The position numbers and the translations under genes are program-made. Positions 1 to 9,800 of a DNA stretch of 64,000 nucleotides are shown piece after piece (the first letter of the stretch is position 1; each line of letters starts with the position of its first letter). A model generated the notes under the pieces. The model saw only the letters and a program-made list of their open reading frames with translations. It was not told where the DNA came from and made no database searches. This stretch comes from an uncultured Clostridia bacterium (GTDB lineage: Bacteria; Bacillota; Clostridia; Christensenellales; Aristaeellaceae). The stretch spans positions 1 through 64,000 of the forward strand of contig CAMVEB010000003.1 in NCBI GenBank assembly GCA_947166385.1, written 5' to 3'.

Positions 1-4
1 ATAT

Positions 5-76
<72 letters not shown>

Positions 77-79
77 CAC

Positions 80-109
80 AAAGACCTGATCGAAAGATCA
101 GGTCTTTTT
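80..109 (+). terminator. Rho-independent terminator of tRNA-Asn
   Basis: A hairpin with stem AAGACCTGATC / GATCAGGTCTT, a GAAA tetraloop and a run of five T directly after. The pairing can be extended outward: bases 69-79, which are the 3' acceptor strand of the tRNA, are repeated in inverted form at 110-120. In the other direction the same stem could terminate the leftward rubrerythrin transcript that ends at 211. The 90 bases between 121 and 210 show no gene. Confidence 0.9.
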
Positions 110-210
110 GTGCTCCCCAGTCAGAATCGGTGAAATTTCCGACGCTGGCGGTCATCAGTTCTTTGTCCGCAACCAATATGGTCGCAACTCTGTACTGTGG
201 GGTTTGGGAA

Positions 211-750
211 TCAGTAGTTTTCCGCGGCGATTTCGAAGTAGCTTTGGGGATGGTTGCAGACGGGGCAGACGTCGGGAGCGTTGGTGCCGATGACGATATG
301 ACCGCAGTTGCGACATTCCCAGACCTTGACCTCGCTCTTTTCAAAGACCTGCTGCATTTCAATATTCTTCAGCAGGGCGCGGTAGCGTTCTTCATGATGT
401 TTTTCGATGGCGGCAACCCCGCGGAATTTGGCGGCCAGTTCCGGGAAACCCTCCTCTTCGGCGGTCTTGGCAAAGGACTCGTACATGTCGGTCCATTCAT
501 AATTCTCTCCGTCCGCGGCAGCCTTCAGGTTTTCTGTTGTGGAACCGATTCCTTTCAGTTCCTTGAACCACATTTTGGCGTGTTCCTTTTCGTTCTCTGC
601 GGTCTTCAGGAAAAGGGCAGAGATCTGCTCATAGCCTTCCTTTTTTGCGACAGAGGCGAAGTAGGTGTACTTGTTCCGGGCCTGGGACTCGCCGGCAAAG
701 GCGGCTTCGAGGTTTTTTTCGGTTTGGGTTTCGGCATAGGGATTGGACAT
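211..750 (-). CDS. rbr: Rubrerythrin
   Basis: Non-haem di-iron peroxidase that reduces hydrogen peroxide in the cytoplasm of anaerobes. The 179-residue protein has the usual two parts: a ferritin-like four-helix bundle with the iron ligands of the E..ExxH type (E21, E54, H57, and a second EKHH pair near residue 115) and a C-terminal rubredoxin-like iron site with Cys146, Cys149, Cys162 and Cys165. Length is typical for the family. An AAGGAGG site lies 9 bases before the ATG. It follows the gene ending at 773 by 22 bases and has no promoter of its own that I can see, so both are probably read from the promoter at 1430-1458. Confidence 0.96.
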   Translation of the reverse strand: MSNPYAETQTEKNLEAAFAGESQARNKYTYFASVAKKEGYEQISALFLKTAENEKEHAKMWFKELKGIGSTTENLKAAADGENYEWTDMYESFAKTAEEEGFPELAAKFRGVAAIEKHHEERYRALLKNIEMQQVFEKSEVKVWECRNCGHIVIGTNAPDVCPVCNHPQSYFEIAAENY

Positions 751-772
751 GGTGATGACCTCCTTTTGATTT

Positions 773-1363
773 TTATTCTTTCGGCAGCGAGAACAGCTGC
801 ATGGATCGACTGAGAGCAGAAAGGCGGGAAGCAGCGGATTTCGGAATCAGGACCACATAGAGTCCGGTATCGGTCGCCGCGTGAATGCGGACAGTATCCT
901 CATTTTCCATCCGGACGGAATCAAAACCGAACAGCGTGGGGCCGGTCATGTTGCTGAAATGATAACCCTTTTCCAACAGGGAAAGCGCAGAGGCCGGATA
1001 AATGCTCTGAAGGATCAACGGATCTCCCTCCGGGGTCTGCCACCAGAGGGTAACGATGCGGCCGAAGCCGCCGTTGACCACGGCGTCTGCAGTGGTGCCG
1101 GAGACGAAGATCATGCCGGATCCGCTCATAAAGCTGAGCACCGGCGACGGAAAGCTGTCCAGGATGGACAGGAGCTCCGTTTCCTGCCAGATGGAAACAG
1201 CAGGGCTGGCGGTGAGAAGCGGCTGAGGCGCTGCATTTCCTTTCGGATCAGGCTGCGGCTGCGCAAGAATCAGCAGGAAACCCAGCAGCAGGATCAGCAG
1301 GACGGAAAGCAGGCCCCCCAGGATTTTCAGGACACGATGGGAGATTTTCTTCTGAGCCTCCAT
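773..1363 (-). CDS. Membrane-anchored protein of unknown function
   Basis: I do not recognise the family. The 196-residue product starts with a short basic segment, a long Leu-rich transmembrane helix at about residues 13-35, and then a predicted outside domain rich in beta-type sequence. The start at 1363 is chosen because AAAGGAGG stands just before it; a longer open frame upstream has no such site and overlaps the promoter. First gene of a two-gene leftward operon with rubrerythrin, which suggests co-expression under oxidative stress, but the sequence of this protein gives no direct hint of redox function. Confidence 0.75.
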   Translation of the reverse strand: MEAQKKISHRVLKILGGLLSVLLILLLGFLLILAQPQPDPKGNAAPQPLLTASPAVSIWQETELLSILDSFPSPVLSFMSGSGMIFVSGTTADAVVNGGFGRIVTLWWQTPEGDPLILQSIYPASALSLLEKGYHFSNMTGPTLFGFDSVRMENEDTVRIHAATDTGLYVVLIPKSAASRLSALSRSMQLFSLPKE

Positions 1364-1429
1364 TTCCAGCCTCCTTTCCGCCGGGATCAACTGTTTCCGG
1401 CAGGAAAGAATCCGCCGGAGTTTGACGTT

Positions 1430-1458
1430 ATTATATCGAGGGTAAAAAGGGCTGTCAA
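1430..1458 (-). promoter_or_regulatory. Sigma-A promoter of the rubrerythrin operon
   Basis: On the minus strand TTGACA (1458-1453), a 17-base spacer and TATAAT (1435-1430): a perfect match to the vegetative consensus, about 70 bases upstream of the first start codon at 1363. Confidence 0.85.
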
Positions 1459-1500
1459 ACAGGAAAACCGGGACAGAAATGCCGGGAAGGCCGCGAAAAC

Positions 1501-1529
1501 TTGCCTGAAAAGGAATTCCGATGTAAAAT
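1501..1529 (+). promoter_or_regulatory. Sigma-A promoter of the rightward gene at 1553
   Basis: TTGCCT (1501-1506), 17-base spacer, TAAAAT (1524-1529), 23 bases before the start codon. It makes a divergent pair with the promoter at 1430-1458, and the two -10 boxes are about 90 bases apart. Confidence 0.65.
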
Positions 1530-1552
1530 AATATGTTATGGAGGGTTCGGGA

Positions 1553-2716
1553 ATGAGGATTCGTCTGAAGATTCGGCGGGGGTTCTGCCTCCTGGCGGCA
1601 GGACTTTGCCTGCTGGGGACAGCGTTGGCCGGAGAAGCTGAACTGAAGGAGAAGCGCCTGGAACTGGGCGGAAGTTATCTCTCCTATCAGACGGTGGCCG
1701 GCATGGAAGAGGAAACCCTGCAGCAGCAGGTGAACAGCCGGATCGCGGAGGATCTCCGGATTCAGGAGTTTGTGGCGCGCATGAACGCGCTGATTTCCGA
1801 TGAGAAGTATCATCTGACCGCAAAAGGCAGCGCTTTGCTGGAAGGGGAAGTTTACAGCGCGGTGCTGGAAGCGGAAGGTGCGGTGCAGTCGCTCAGAGGG
1901 ACGCACCTGTGGGCCTGGAGCAATATCGACCTCCGGGACGGGCATGAGATCACCCTCGGCGAGCTGTTTCCGGAGGCGGAGGCAGCCCGGGAGGCACTGG
2001 AGGATTATCTGGAAGAGTATGTGGCGGAAGAGCTGAGCGCACACCTGGAGAACAGCGAGCTGACACCGCTGCCGGAGGGTTTTTGGCTGGAAAAGACCGG
2101 GCTGACGCTGCTGTATCCCGCGGAACAGCTGAGCACGCTGAGCAGCCGGGCCGGTGCCGTAAAGATCGGCTGGAATGAGATCCGGGAATGGACAGACTGG
2201 TCAGAAGACGGGATTCCGGCGCGCATCGGCGCGGCGGACATGGTGACCATGACGGAGAGCAGTACGGCAAAGATCCGCGAAATGACGGAAATTGGGCAGC
2301 TGCCGGATATCCCGGTGAAACTGGGGGACAGCGTGCAGGAACTGACGGATGCCTGCCATCTGCTGAATGATCCGGACGAATATGCCGGAGGACGGATGTT
2401 TTCTCCGGAAGGCGCGGCATTTCGGAATGTTTTCATTCTGTCAGATGCGGTGAGTGCCAAGTGGGATCAAAGCCGGGTGCAGGGCATCCGGATGGACCGG
2501 GGATGCGCGTGGGGACTGTGCATCGGAGAGACGGAACAGGATACCTGGCACCGGTTGCTGGGGGAACCGGATCATACGGTCGCTTTTGACGAAGACAGTG
2601 CCGAGGCATACCGTACCGTGCCGGGCACCTGTGATTATTACGAATTCGGAGACCATACCCTGCAGCTTTACAGCGATGAATCGGGTCTCCTGATCAGCAT
2701 TACGCTGGCAGAATAA
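1553..2716 (+). CDS. Secreted DUF3298/RsiV-like protein
   Basis: The 387-residue product has a signal peptide (basic start, hydrophobic core, cleavage near ALAGEA at about residue 27). Residues 30-220 resemble the DUF3298/DUF4163 type of outside domain: an N-terminal beta strand pair with a YLSYQTV-like segment and a central stretch with TLGELF, as seen in RsiV-type proteins. The C-terminal 150 residues are of a separate unrecognised kind. The ATG at 1553 is preferred over 1538 because GGAGGG lies between them. It ends 19 bases before the SpoIIIE gene and is probably read with it. Biochemical role unknown. Confidence 0.7.
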   Translation: MRIRLKIRRGFCLLAAGLCLLGTALAGEAELKEKRLELGGSYLSYQTVAGMEEETLQQQVNSRIAEDLRIQEFVARMNALISDEKYHLTAKGSALLEGEVYSAVLEAEGAVQSLRGTHLWAWSNIDLRDGHEITLGELFPEAEAAREALEDYLEEYVAEELSAHLENSELTPLPEGFWLEKTGLTLLYPAEQLSTLSSRAGAVKIGWNEIREWTDWSEDGIPARIGAADMVTMTESSTAKIREMTEIGQLPDIPVKLGDSVQELTDACHLLNDPDEYAGGRMFSPEGAAFRNVFILSDAVSAKWDQSRVQGIRMDRGCAWGLCIGETEQDTWHRLLGEPDHTVAFDEDSAEAYRTVPGTCDYYEFGDHTLQLYSDESGLLISITLAE

Positions 2717-2735
2717 ACAGGACACGGAGGAAACA

Positions 2736-5636
2736 ATGGCTCAGCAAGGCAAAAGGAAACAGGCGCCGGCTTACTCGGCGGACACGATGGCTCTGCGGTA
2801 TCTGGCAGGGCTGGCGCTGGCTGCCCTCGGCGTGATGATTTTTATGGCGGTGGACCTGAACATGGAGGGAAATATCTTCCAGGGTCTGCGGCAGGTTTCC
2901 TTCGGCCTGGGCGGGAGCCTGGCCTATGTGCTGGCCGCGCTGCCCCTGTGGGCGGGCGGACTGGTGATCTGGTCTACCCAGCGGCGCGCTCCGGTGCGCC
3001 CCTGGATTTTCGCGGTGCTGAGCTTCGCGGGGATCTGCGCGTTCATCATGCTGATCAGCGGAAACGCGGTCGCCAGCCTGGAGCGAAACGGCGAAAACTT
3101 TGGCGCGGTGATCCAAACAGGGTATTCCGACTGCATGCGGACCGGAACCGGCGGCGGCGCTCTGGGCGCGCTGCTGGCCTGGCCGCTGTGGAAACTGAGC
3201 CCGGCGCTGGGCATTGCGATCTATTTCCTGGCAGCGGTTTTCTGCCTGCTGATGATGGTGAACCTGACGCCGGTCCGGATCCGGGACCTGGTAACGGGCC
3301 AGGCCGGTGCGAGACGGCAGCAGCAGGAAGAGGAGCGGGCGCGGGCCGAGGAACAGCAGATGCGCTGGCAGCAACAGCAGGCGATGCAGCAGGCGGCCTG
3401 GCAGCAGCAACAGGCTTATATTCTGGAACAGCAGCAGCAATACCGGCAGCAGCCGGCATATCAGCCGACGCAGCAGCCGCAGGCGCCGGGTTATCCCGCG
3501 GGCGGGAATGTACCGGGTGCGGCCAGCGTGGAAAGCTGGCAGGAGCAGCTGACAACGCAGCAAACAGCTGCCATGATGCCGGGCGGGCATGAAAGCAGGA
3601 TCTTCGGCAGGAAAAACCCGCCGGCGGAGGGAAAAGCTCCCCGGAACTGGTCCAGCAGGATCTTTGGGAAAAAGGAAGAGCCATATGACGGACTGGTAGG
3701 GGAACCGGAAGAAGAGAAGACACCTGCGACGGACATCGGCCGGCCGGCCAGCCGGCGCACCGCAACCGGTGAGCGGATCCGGAAACCGGAGACCCGCTGG
3801 AATATCAGCACGGAAGAGACAGAAGAAGAAGTTCGGAAACCCCGCCCGGCAAACCCGGCACCGGAAAAGTCCGCGCGGCCTCCGGAACAGACCCGGATGG
3901 AGACGGAGGAGGAAGAGAAACCGGTTTCGATCCCGGCAACCAAAAACCGGGATGCTTACCGCCGGCCGGAAGACCGTAAAAAGCAGGAAACCGCGGCCGT
4001 TGCGGAACGCCCCGTCCGGAAAGAAACGACAGCTCCGCCGGAGCCGAAACGGGTGACGCCGCCCGCGGTACAGCAGGAGATCAGCCGGGAAACCTATTCC
4101 CCGGAAATCAAGCTGCCCCCGAGCGAGAAGCGGCATGAGGAACAGGAAGAAGAATGGATTCCGGTTCCCTATAACTATCCGCCGATTACCGACCTGGCCA
4201 AACCGAAAGGTCTGGCGGAGGACACCTCCGCGGAGGACGCGATGCGTTCCCGGAAGCTGGAGGAGACGCTGGCCAGTTTCAAGGTACAGGCCCGGGTGGT
4301 GAATGTGACCCACGGACCGGCGATTTCCCGGTTTGAGATGGAACTGGCGGCAGGCACCAAGGTCAACAAGGTGTCCGAACTGGAAAAGGATATCGCCTAC
4401 GGGATGGAAGCAACCTCCATCCGAATTGAGGCGCCGATTCCCGGAAAGAGCCTCGTGGGGGTGGAAGTACCGAACCGAAAGGTAGCGACGGTAACGCTGC
4501 GGGAGGTGCTGGAAAGCGACAGAATGCAGAACGCCCGGAGCCTGCTGACGGTGGCGCTGGGCAAGGATATCGCCGGAACGCCCATCGTGTGCGATCTGGC
4601 AAAAATGCCGCATATGCTGATTGCCGGCCAGACCGGCAGCGGTAAATCCGTATGCATCAACGCGATTATCAACAGCCTGCTGTACCGGGCCAGCCCGGAT
4701 GAGGTGAAGCTGATCCTGGTGGATCCGAAAGTCGTGGAACTGCAGTGCTACAACGGGATTCCGCATCTGCTGATCCCCGTGGTAAACGATCCCCACAAGG
4801 CGGCGGCGGCCCTGGCCTGGGCTGTGGCGGAAATGATGGACCGGTACGACCGCTTCGCGGAGCGGAAGGTCCGGAATCTGGACGGCTACAACGCGTCCCT
4901 GTCCGCCCATGAAAAACCGATGACCCGGATTGTCATCATCATCGATGAGCTGGCGGATCTGATGATGGTATGCAAGAAGGACGTCGAGGAATATATCTGC
5001 CGGCTGACACAGCTCGCCCGTGCGGCGGGCATCCACCTGATCGTTGCGACGCAGCGGCCTTCCGTGGACGTCATTACCGGCCTGATCAAAGCCAATATTC
5101 CCAGCCGGATCGCCTTTAAGACAGCGAGCTACGTCGACAGCCGGACGATCCTGGACCGTAACGGAAGCGAGCAGCTGCTGGGCTGGGGCGACATGCTGTA
5201 CCTGCCTACGGGATCCTTCGCGCCGACGCGGGTGCAGGGCTGCTTCCTGAGCGATGAGGAAGTAAACAGGATTGTTACGCATGTGCGTGAGGCGAATCCC
5301 AGCACCTATGATCCGAACATCCTGGAGAAGGTGGAAGAGATTGCCAGCGGCGGAAGCAGCGAAGGCACCGGGGCAGACATGATGACCGGGAACGGCGACA
5401 TGGGCGGCGGGGACGGCAGCCTGTTTGAACAGGCGGTGGAATTCGCGATCGCGGACGGGCAGATCTCGACCAGTACGCTGCAGCGGCGGCTGAAGATCGG
5501 GTATGCCCGGGCTGGGCGCCTGACGGACGAGATGGAGGAACGGGGCATCGTGGCGGCCAAGGACGGCAGCAAACCCCGGAAATGCCTGATTACCCGGGAA
5601 GAATGGGAAGAAATGAAGCAGACTACCGGCGAATAG
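2736..5636 (+). CDS. spoIIIE: DNA translocase FtsK/SpoIIIE
   Basis: Membrane-bound ATP-driven DNA pump that clears chromosome from the division or sporulation septum. The 966-residue protein has about four transmembrane helices in residues 25-185, a long low-complexity Gln/Pro/Glu-rich linker (about 190-480), then the alpha/beta motor core with Walker A GQTGSGKS at 631-638, Walker B IIIIDELADL near 735, and the DTATQRPS-like segment VATQRPSVDVITG. The C-terminal winged-helix gamma domain, which reads the polar DNA sequence, spans about 890-960 and begins LFEQAVEFAI. An AGGAGG-like site precedes the ATG. Whether the main role is in sporulation or vegetative division cannot be told from sequence. 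Confidence 0.95.
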   Translation: MAQQGKRKQAPAYSADTMALRYLAGLALAALGVMIFMAVDLNMEGNIFQGLRQVSFGLGGSLAYVLAALPLWAGGLVIWSTQRRAPVRPWIFAVLSFAGICAFIMLISGNAVASLERNGENFGAVIQTGYSDCMRTGTGGGALGALLAWPLWKLSPALGIAIYFLAAVFCLLMMVNLTPVRIRDLVTGQAGARRQQQEEERARAEEQQMRWQQQQAMQQAAWQQQQAYILEQQQQYRQQPAYQPTQQPQAPGYPAGGNVPGAASVESWQEQLTTQQTAAMMPGGHESRIFGRKNPPAEGKAPRNWSSRIFGKKEEPYDGLVGEPEEEKTPATDIGRPASRRTATGERIRKPETRWNISTEETEEEVRKPRPANPAPEKSARPPEQTRMETEEEEKPVSIPATKNRDAYRRPEDRKKQETAAVAERPVRKETTAPPEPKRVTPPAVQQEISRETYSPEIKLPPSEKRHEEQEEEWIPVPYNYPPITDLAKPKGLAEDTSAEDAMRSRKLEETLASFKVQARVVNVTHGPAISRFEMELAAGTKVNKVSELEKDIAYGMEATSIRIEAPIPGKSLVGVEVPNRKVATVTLREVLESDRMQNARSLLTVALGKDIAGTPIVCDLAKMPHMLIAGQTGSGKSVCINAIINSLLYRASPDEVKLILVDPKVVELQCYNGIPHLLIPVVNDPHKAAAALAWAVAEMMDRYDRFAERKVRNLDGYNASLSAHEKPMTRIVIIIDELADLMMVCKKDVEEYICRLTQLARAAGIHLIVATQRPSVDVITGLIKANIPSRIAFKTASYVDSRTILDRNGSEQLLGWGDMLYLPTGSFAPTRVQGCFLSDEEVNRIVTHVREANPSTYDPNILEKVEEIASGGSSEGTGADMMTGNGDMGGGDGSLFEQAVEFAIADGQISTSTLQRRLKIGYARAGRLTDEMEERGIVAAKDGSKPRKCLITREEWEEMKQTTGE

Positions 5637-5648
5637 AAGGGATAAATT

Positions 5649-6818
5649 GTGGCGAACCTGATTGATTATATAGCATGGCGCGGGGAATTTCCGCTGTCGG
5701 CCGGGCCCTGGAATGAAGTGGACGGCCTGGTGATGGCGGTGCTGAGTTACCTGAATTTCCACGGCGTGGCGGATTCCCGGGGATGGACGCTGCGGGAAGC
5801 GAAGCGGATAGATCTGCTGCAGGACAACACGGACGCCAGCTTTCCGCCCCGCAAGGCGCTGTTTGAGGCGATGGCGGACAGCAATCGTTTCGGGGAGTGC
5901 CGGATGCATCACTTTATTTCTATCACAAGCCAGGAGATGAACACCCAGTTTGCCGCTCTGTGCGTGGATCTGCCGGACGGAACCATGGGGGTGCTGTACC
6001 GGGGAACGGACAATACGCTGATCGGCTGGCGGGAAGATTTCAACATGGCCTACCAGACCCGGGTGCCGGCCCAGGAAGCCGCCGGATATTATCTGAAACG
6101 GGCGGCTGAGGTCACCGACCGGCCGCTGCGGCTGTTCGGCCACAGCAAGGGCGGCAACCTGGCGGTTTTTGCCGCGGCGACTGTCCCCGAAAAAATCCAG
6201 GAGCGGATTGAGAGCATCTGGAGCTACGACGGTCCCGGCATGAACCGGGAAATGTCCCAGAGCGCGGGCTTTCTGCGGATCCGGGACAAAATCAGATCCT
6301 ACATTCCCCAGACAAGCATCATCGGCCTGCTGATGGATTATTACAAGCCCTATACGGTGGTGTACTCCACGGCGAGCGGAATTTCCCAGCATGATCCGAT
6401 GACCTGGCAGGTGTACGGCGGGCATTTCGAAGAGATGGCATCCATTGATCGGACGGCGAGCGTAACATGCGAGACGCTGCACGAATGGCTGGCCAACAGC
6501 ACGCCGGAACAGCGCGGCGCCTTTGTGGATACCATGTTCAAAATGGCGGACAACACCAAGGCAACGAAGATGAGCGATCTGCTGAACGAGAAATTCCGCA
6601 GCCTGCTGAAGATGGCAAACGGCCGGAAAGAGATTGACCCGGAAACAAAGCGGGTCTTCAACCGGCTGATGGCCCAGGCGGTGACGCTGGGATTCGGCAA
6701 TGTGGTGGAACGCGTGCGGGGCAGGAGCGACCAGGACGGTCCGGATGAATGGACCACGATGGATCCGGAGGAGTGGGCGCGGATCGTCTCGAAGGAGAAT
6801 CCGAAAGAAGAGGCATAG
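5649..6818 (+). CDS. DUF2974 (Mbeg1-like) alpha/beta-hydrolase family protein
   Basis: The 389-residue product is of the DUF2974 type found widely in Clostridia. It shows a lipase-like nucleophile elbow GHSKGGN at about residue 165 and the preceding strand LYRGTDNT. Catalytic activity has not been shown for most members, so a lipase or esterase role is an inference. The start is a GTG at 5649 with AGAAGGGA upstream, 12 bases after the SpoIIIE stop, so it is probably co-transcribed. No signal peptide. Confidence 0.8.
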   Translation: MANLIDYIAWRGEFPLSAGPWNEVDGLVMAVLSYLNFHGVADSRGWTLREAKRIDLLQDNTDASFPPRKALFEAMADSNRFGECRMHHFISITSQEMNTQFAALCVDLPDGTMGVLYRGTDNTLIGWREDFNMAYQTRVPAQEAAGYYLKRAAEVTDRPLRLFGHSKGGNLAVFAAATVPEKIQERIESIWSYDGPGMNREMSQSAGFLRIRDKIRSYIPQTSIIGLLMDYYKPYTVVYSTASGISQHDPMTWQVYGGHFEEMASIDRTASVTCETLHEWLANSTPEQRGAFVDTMFKMADNTKATKMSDLLNEKFRSLLKMANGRKEIDPETKRVFNRLMAQAVTLGFGNVVERVRGRSDQDGPDEWTTMDPEEWARIVSKENPKEEA

Positions 6819-6826
6819 GAAAGCGC

Positions 6827-9800
6827 ATGGAGGAGCAGATGCTGACAGACGGAAGTGCGGGGAGCGGCAGGCGCCGGCTGACGGCGGCGGCAGCTGTTCT
6901 GCTGCTGATCCTTGCTGTTTTTTCCGCGTCGGCGGATACTGCGGAACCGGGGCGAAAGCTGACGCTGATGGTATACCTGTGCGGCAGCAATCTGGAGAGC
7001 GAGTATGGGTCTGCCAGTGCCGACCTGCGCGAGATGATGGCGGCGCAGGCCGATCCGCAGAAAGTCTCCGTCCTGGTGATGGCGGGTGGAAGCAGCTTCT
7101 GGCGTACCGGCTTTGACAGCAGGCAGACATCCATCCTGGAAATCGGAAAAATGAATTCCCGGCAGGTATGGTCCGGAGAGGCGCAGGATATGGGCGATCC
7201 GGAAACCCTGGCCGGGTTTTTGCGTTTCGGAACGGAACGGTATCCGGCGGAAGACTACGCGCTGATCCTCTGGAACCACGGCGGAGGGCCGCTGGGCGGC
7301 GTATGCTGGGACGAGCTGTTCTCCATGGACAGCATGACGCTTTCTGAGCTGACGGAAGCGCTGGGTGAGGCAAATCTTCCCCGGAAGCTCAGCTGGATCG
7401 GGTTTGACGCCTGCCTGATGGGCAGCGCGGAAGTGGCGTCGGCCGTGAGTCCCTATGCGGAATATATGATTGCCAGCCAGGAAACAGAACCCGCGAAGGG
7501 ATGGAACTATGCCTTCCTGAACCGGCTTGCGGAGGATGGAAACGGCGCGGAGACCGGGCGGCGGATTGTCGATGCCTGCTTTGCGGAAGCGGAGACCGAC
7601 GATGTGATGACGCTGAGCTGTATTGACCTGTCCGGGATGGAAGCCCTGCGGCAGGCCCTGGATCCTTTTTTCGCCGGCTGGGCGGAGCGGCTGACCCCGG
7701 AGAGCTTTCCGGAGATTGCCGATCTGCGGTTTTCCGCACTTTCCTTCGGGGAAGCGCTGCGGGGCCTGGAGGAGCAGGACTACGATCTGGTGGATCTGCG
7801 GGATCTGGTTTCCCGCCTCAGCCGGGACGGCAGCGGCGAGGAGGTGCTGCAGGCGCTGGACAGCGCGGTGGTCTGCAGCCGGGCAACGCAGGAAGGCGCA
7901 TCCGGGCTGACGGTTTACCATCCCTTCCATAATAAAGAGCAGTACAGGGCCACCTGGCGGGACAGCCATGCGCGGTTGGGATTCAGTGCCGGGCTCAGCG
8001 CTTATCTGGAAAAATTCGGTCATCTGCTGACCGGGGATGTCATGGCAGACTGGTCTTCCCTCCAGGCGGCTGTTACAGAAAAAGAGGATGGCTGGATTTT
8101 TTCCCTGCCGCTGACGAAGGAGCAGCAGGAAAACTGCCTCGGCGGACAGTTGCTGATCCTGGGCGCCGCGGATAGGGTGAATGGGGAATACGGAACCCAG
8201 GCAACCTCCCTGGAGAACGGGGAGAAGGGCGAGACGGTGTATTATCCGGTCAGCGCCGCGGCTGCGGAAACCAACGGAAACGGACAGATGACGGCGGCTT
8301 GCGGCTCCCGGAGCCTGTACCTGACGGATGAAGCGGGGGCGCCGTTGGCCGGGCCGCTGACCTATCAGCTGGGGGAAGACGGGATCACCTGTTTTGTTCA
8401 CGCGGTCTACAGTGACCACAGCGGACGGGAGGATTCCGCAAAAGACCTGGAGGTTATGCTGGGCGGCGTACCGGATCCGGACGGGTCCCGCCTGCGGATC
8501 ATTTCCCGCCTGGGACGGGATGAGGCTACAGGAACGTTTACCGGCAGAATCCCGGTCCGGGAGGAGGACTATACCAACCTGGACTTTTATCTGGAAGGAC
8601 GCGTTCTGCCGGAAGATCAGGCGAACCTGCCGGGCTTTCAGGCCTGGGAACCGGCGCCCCGGAGGACAGGCAGCCGCGGACTCCGGCTGCCGGCGCAGTG
8701 GGAACTGCGCTTCTTTGATACGCAGCAGTCTGCCGCGCAGTTGTTCGCGGTTTTCCAGGTGACGGACAGTCAGCAGAACACACACAGCAGCGCGCTGATT
8801 CCCCTGCCGAACCCCAACCTGGAAGAAATCGGGATTATTCCCCGGCTGCAGGAAGCGGAGGAATATGGGCTGAAAATATACCTGCTCCGGGACACCTCTC
8901 CGCTGGATCCGGGGCTGAACCTGATTGCCGAGATGACCAACCGGTCGGAATGGAAAGCCAATTTTATTCTGGATGAAATCCTGCTGAACGGAACGCAGGC
9001 CGCTGTTCCGGCGCAGCATACCCCGATCTATTTCAGCAATATGGAACCTGGCGAAACGAAGGTCCTCTCGCTGCATATTCCGGCCAGCGCTCTGACAGGG
9101 CTGAGCGGGGTGACCTCGCTTTCCGCATCCCTGAATGTGTATCTCCACCAGCACACCGCGGCAAACTATATCCAAAAACTGGAATTTGCCACAGCCCAGT
9201 GCAGCCTGGAAGGAATCGCCGCGGAGAGCGGCAGGGTGCTGGCGGAAAGCCGGCAGGAAGAGATTCTGTGGCAGATTCTTTCCCTGGAGAAGAAACCGGA
9301 CGGAAGTCTCCGCGGCCTGCTGCGGGTGGAAAACCGCAGCGGGGAAAACCTGGAGCATTTCTGCCGTCCTGCGGTGAACGGGCTGTGCATTGACAACACG
9401 GAGGAGCTGCTGAGCGTGACGGTTCCGGCCGGCGCGGCGGGTGTCCTGCCCTTCACGGTTTCCGGCCGGACACTGCTGAAGACGGACCTGTCCATTGACG
9501 GAAGGAGCAGATGGTACTGGCTGGCCGCGGAGGATCTGCTGGCGCGGAACGGGATCGGGGAAATCCGGGAGATTGAACTGATCCGGACGTATGGATACAG
9601 CATCTCGGGGAGCGTCCACCTGCGGCTGGAAGAACCTTTCCCCCTGGAAAGAATCCCGGAAGAAGCCGGCAGCGGGGAGCTGACGCTGATGACCGGACAA
9701 GTGGAAGCCTCGCTGGAGCGGGCCCTGGCGGCTGACAGCGGCGCGGGTCTGCGGCTGATTTTGCGGAATCATACGGATGAAAACATTTTTGTGCAAATTT

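Noticed and set aside
108..293. Short frame next to the tRNA reading GGHQFFVRNQYGRN
   Set aside because: It vaguely resembles a domain seen in other Clostridia, but most of it overlaps the terminator and the rubrerythrin 3' end and it has no ribosome site. Not enough to call a gene.
2700..7373. Very long open frame on the minus strand opposite the SpoIIIE and DUF2974 genes
   Set aside because: It mirrors the codon bias of the real genes on the plus strand, is rich in Arg, Pro and Ser, has no recognisable domain and no ribosome site. A similar case lies at 6350-11404 opposite the protease gene.
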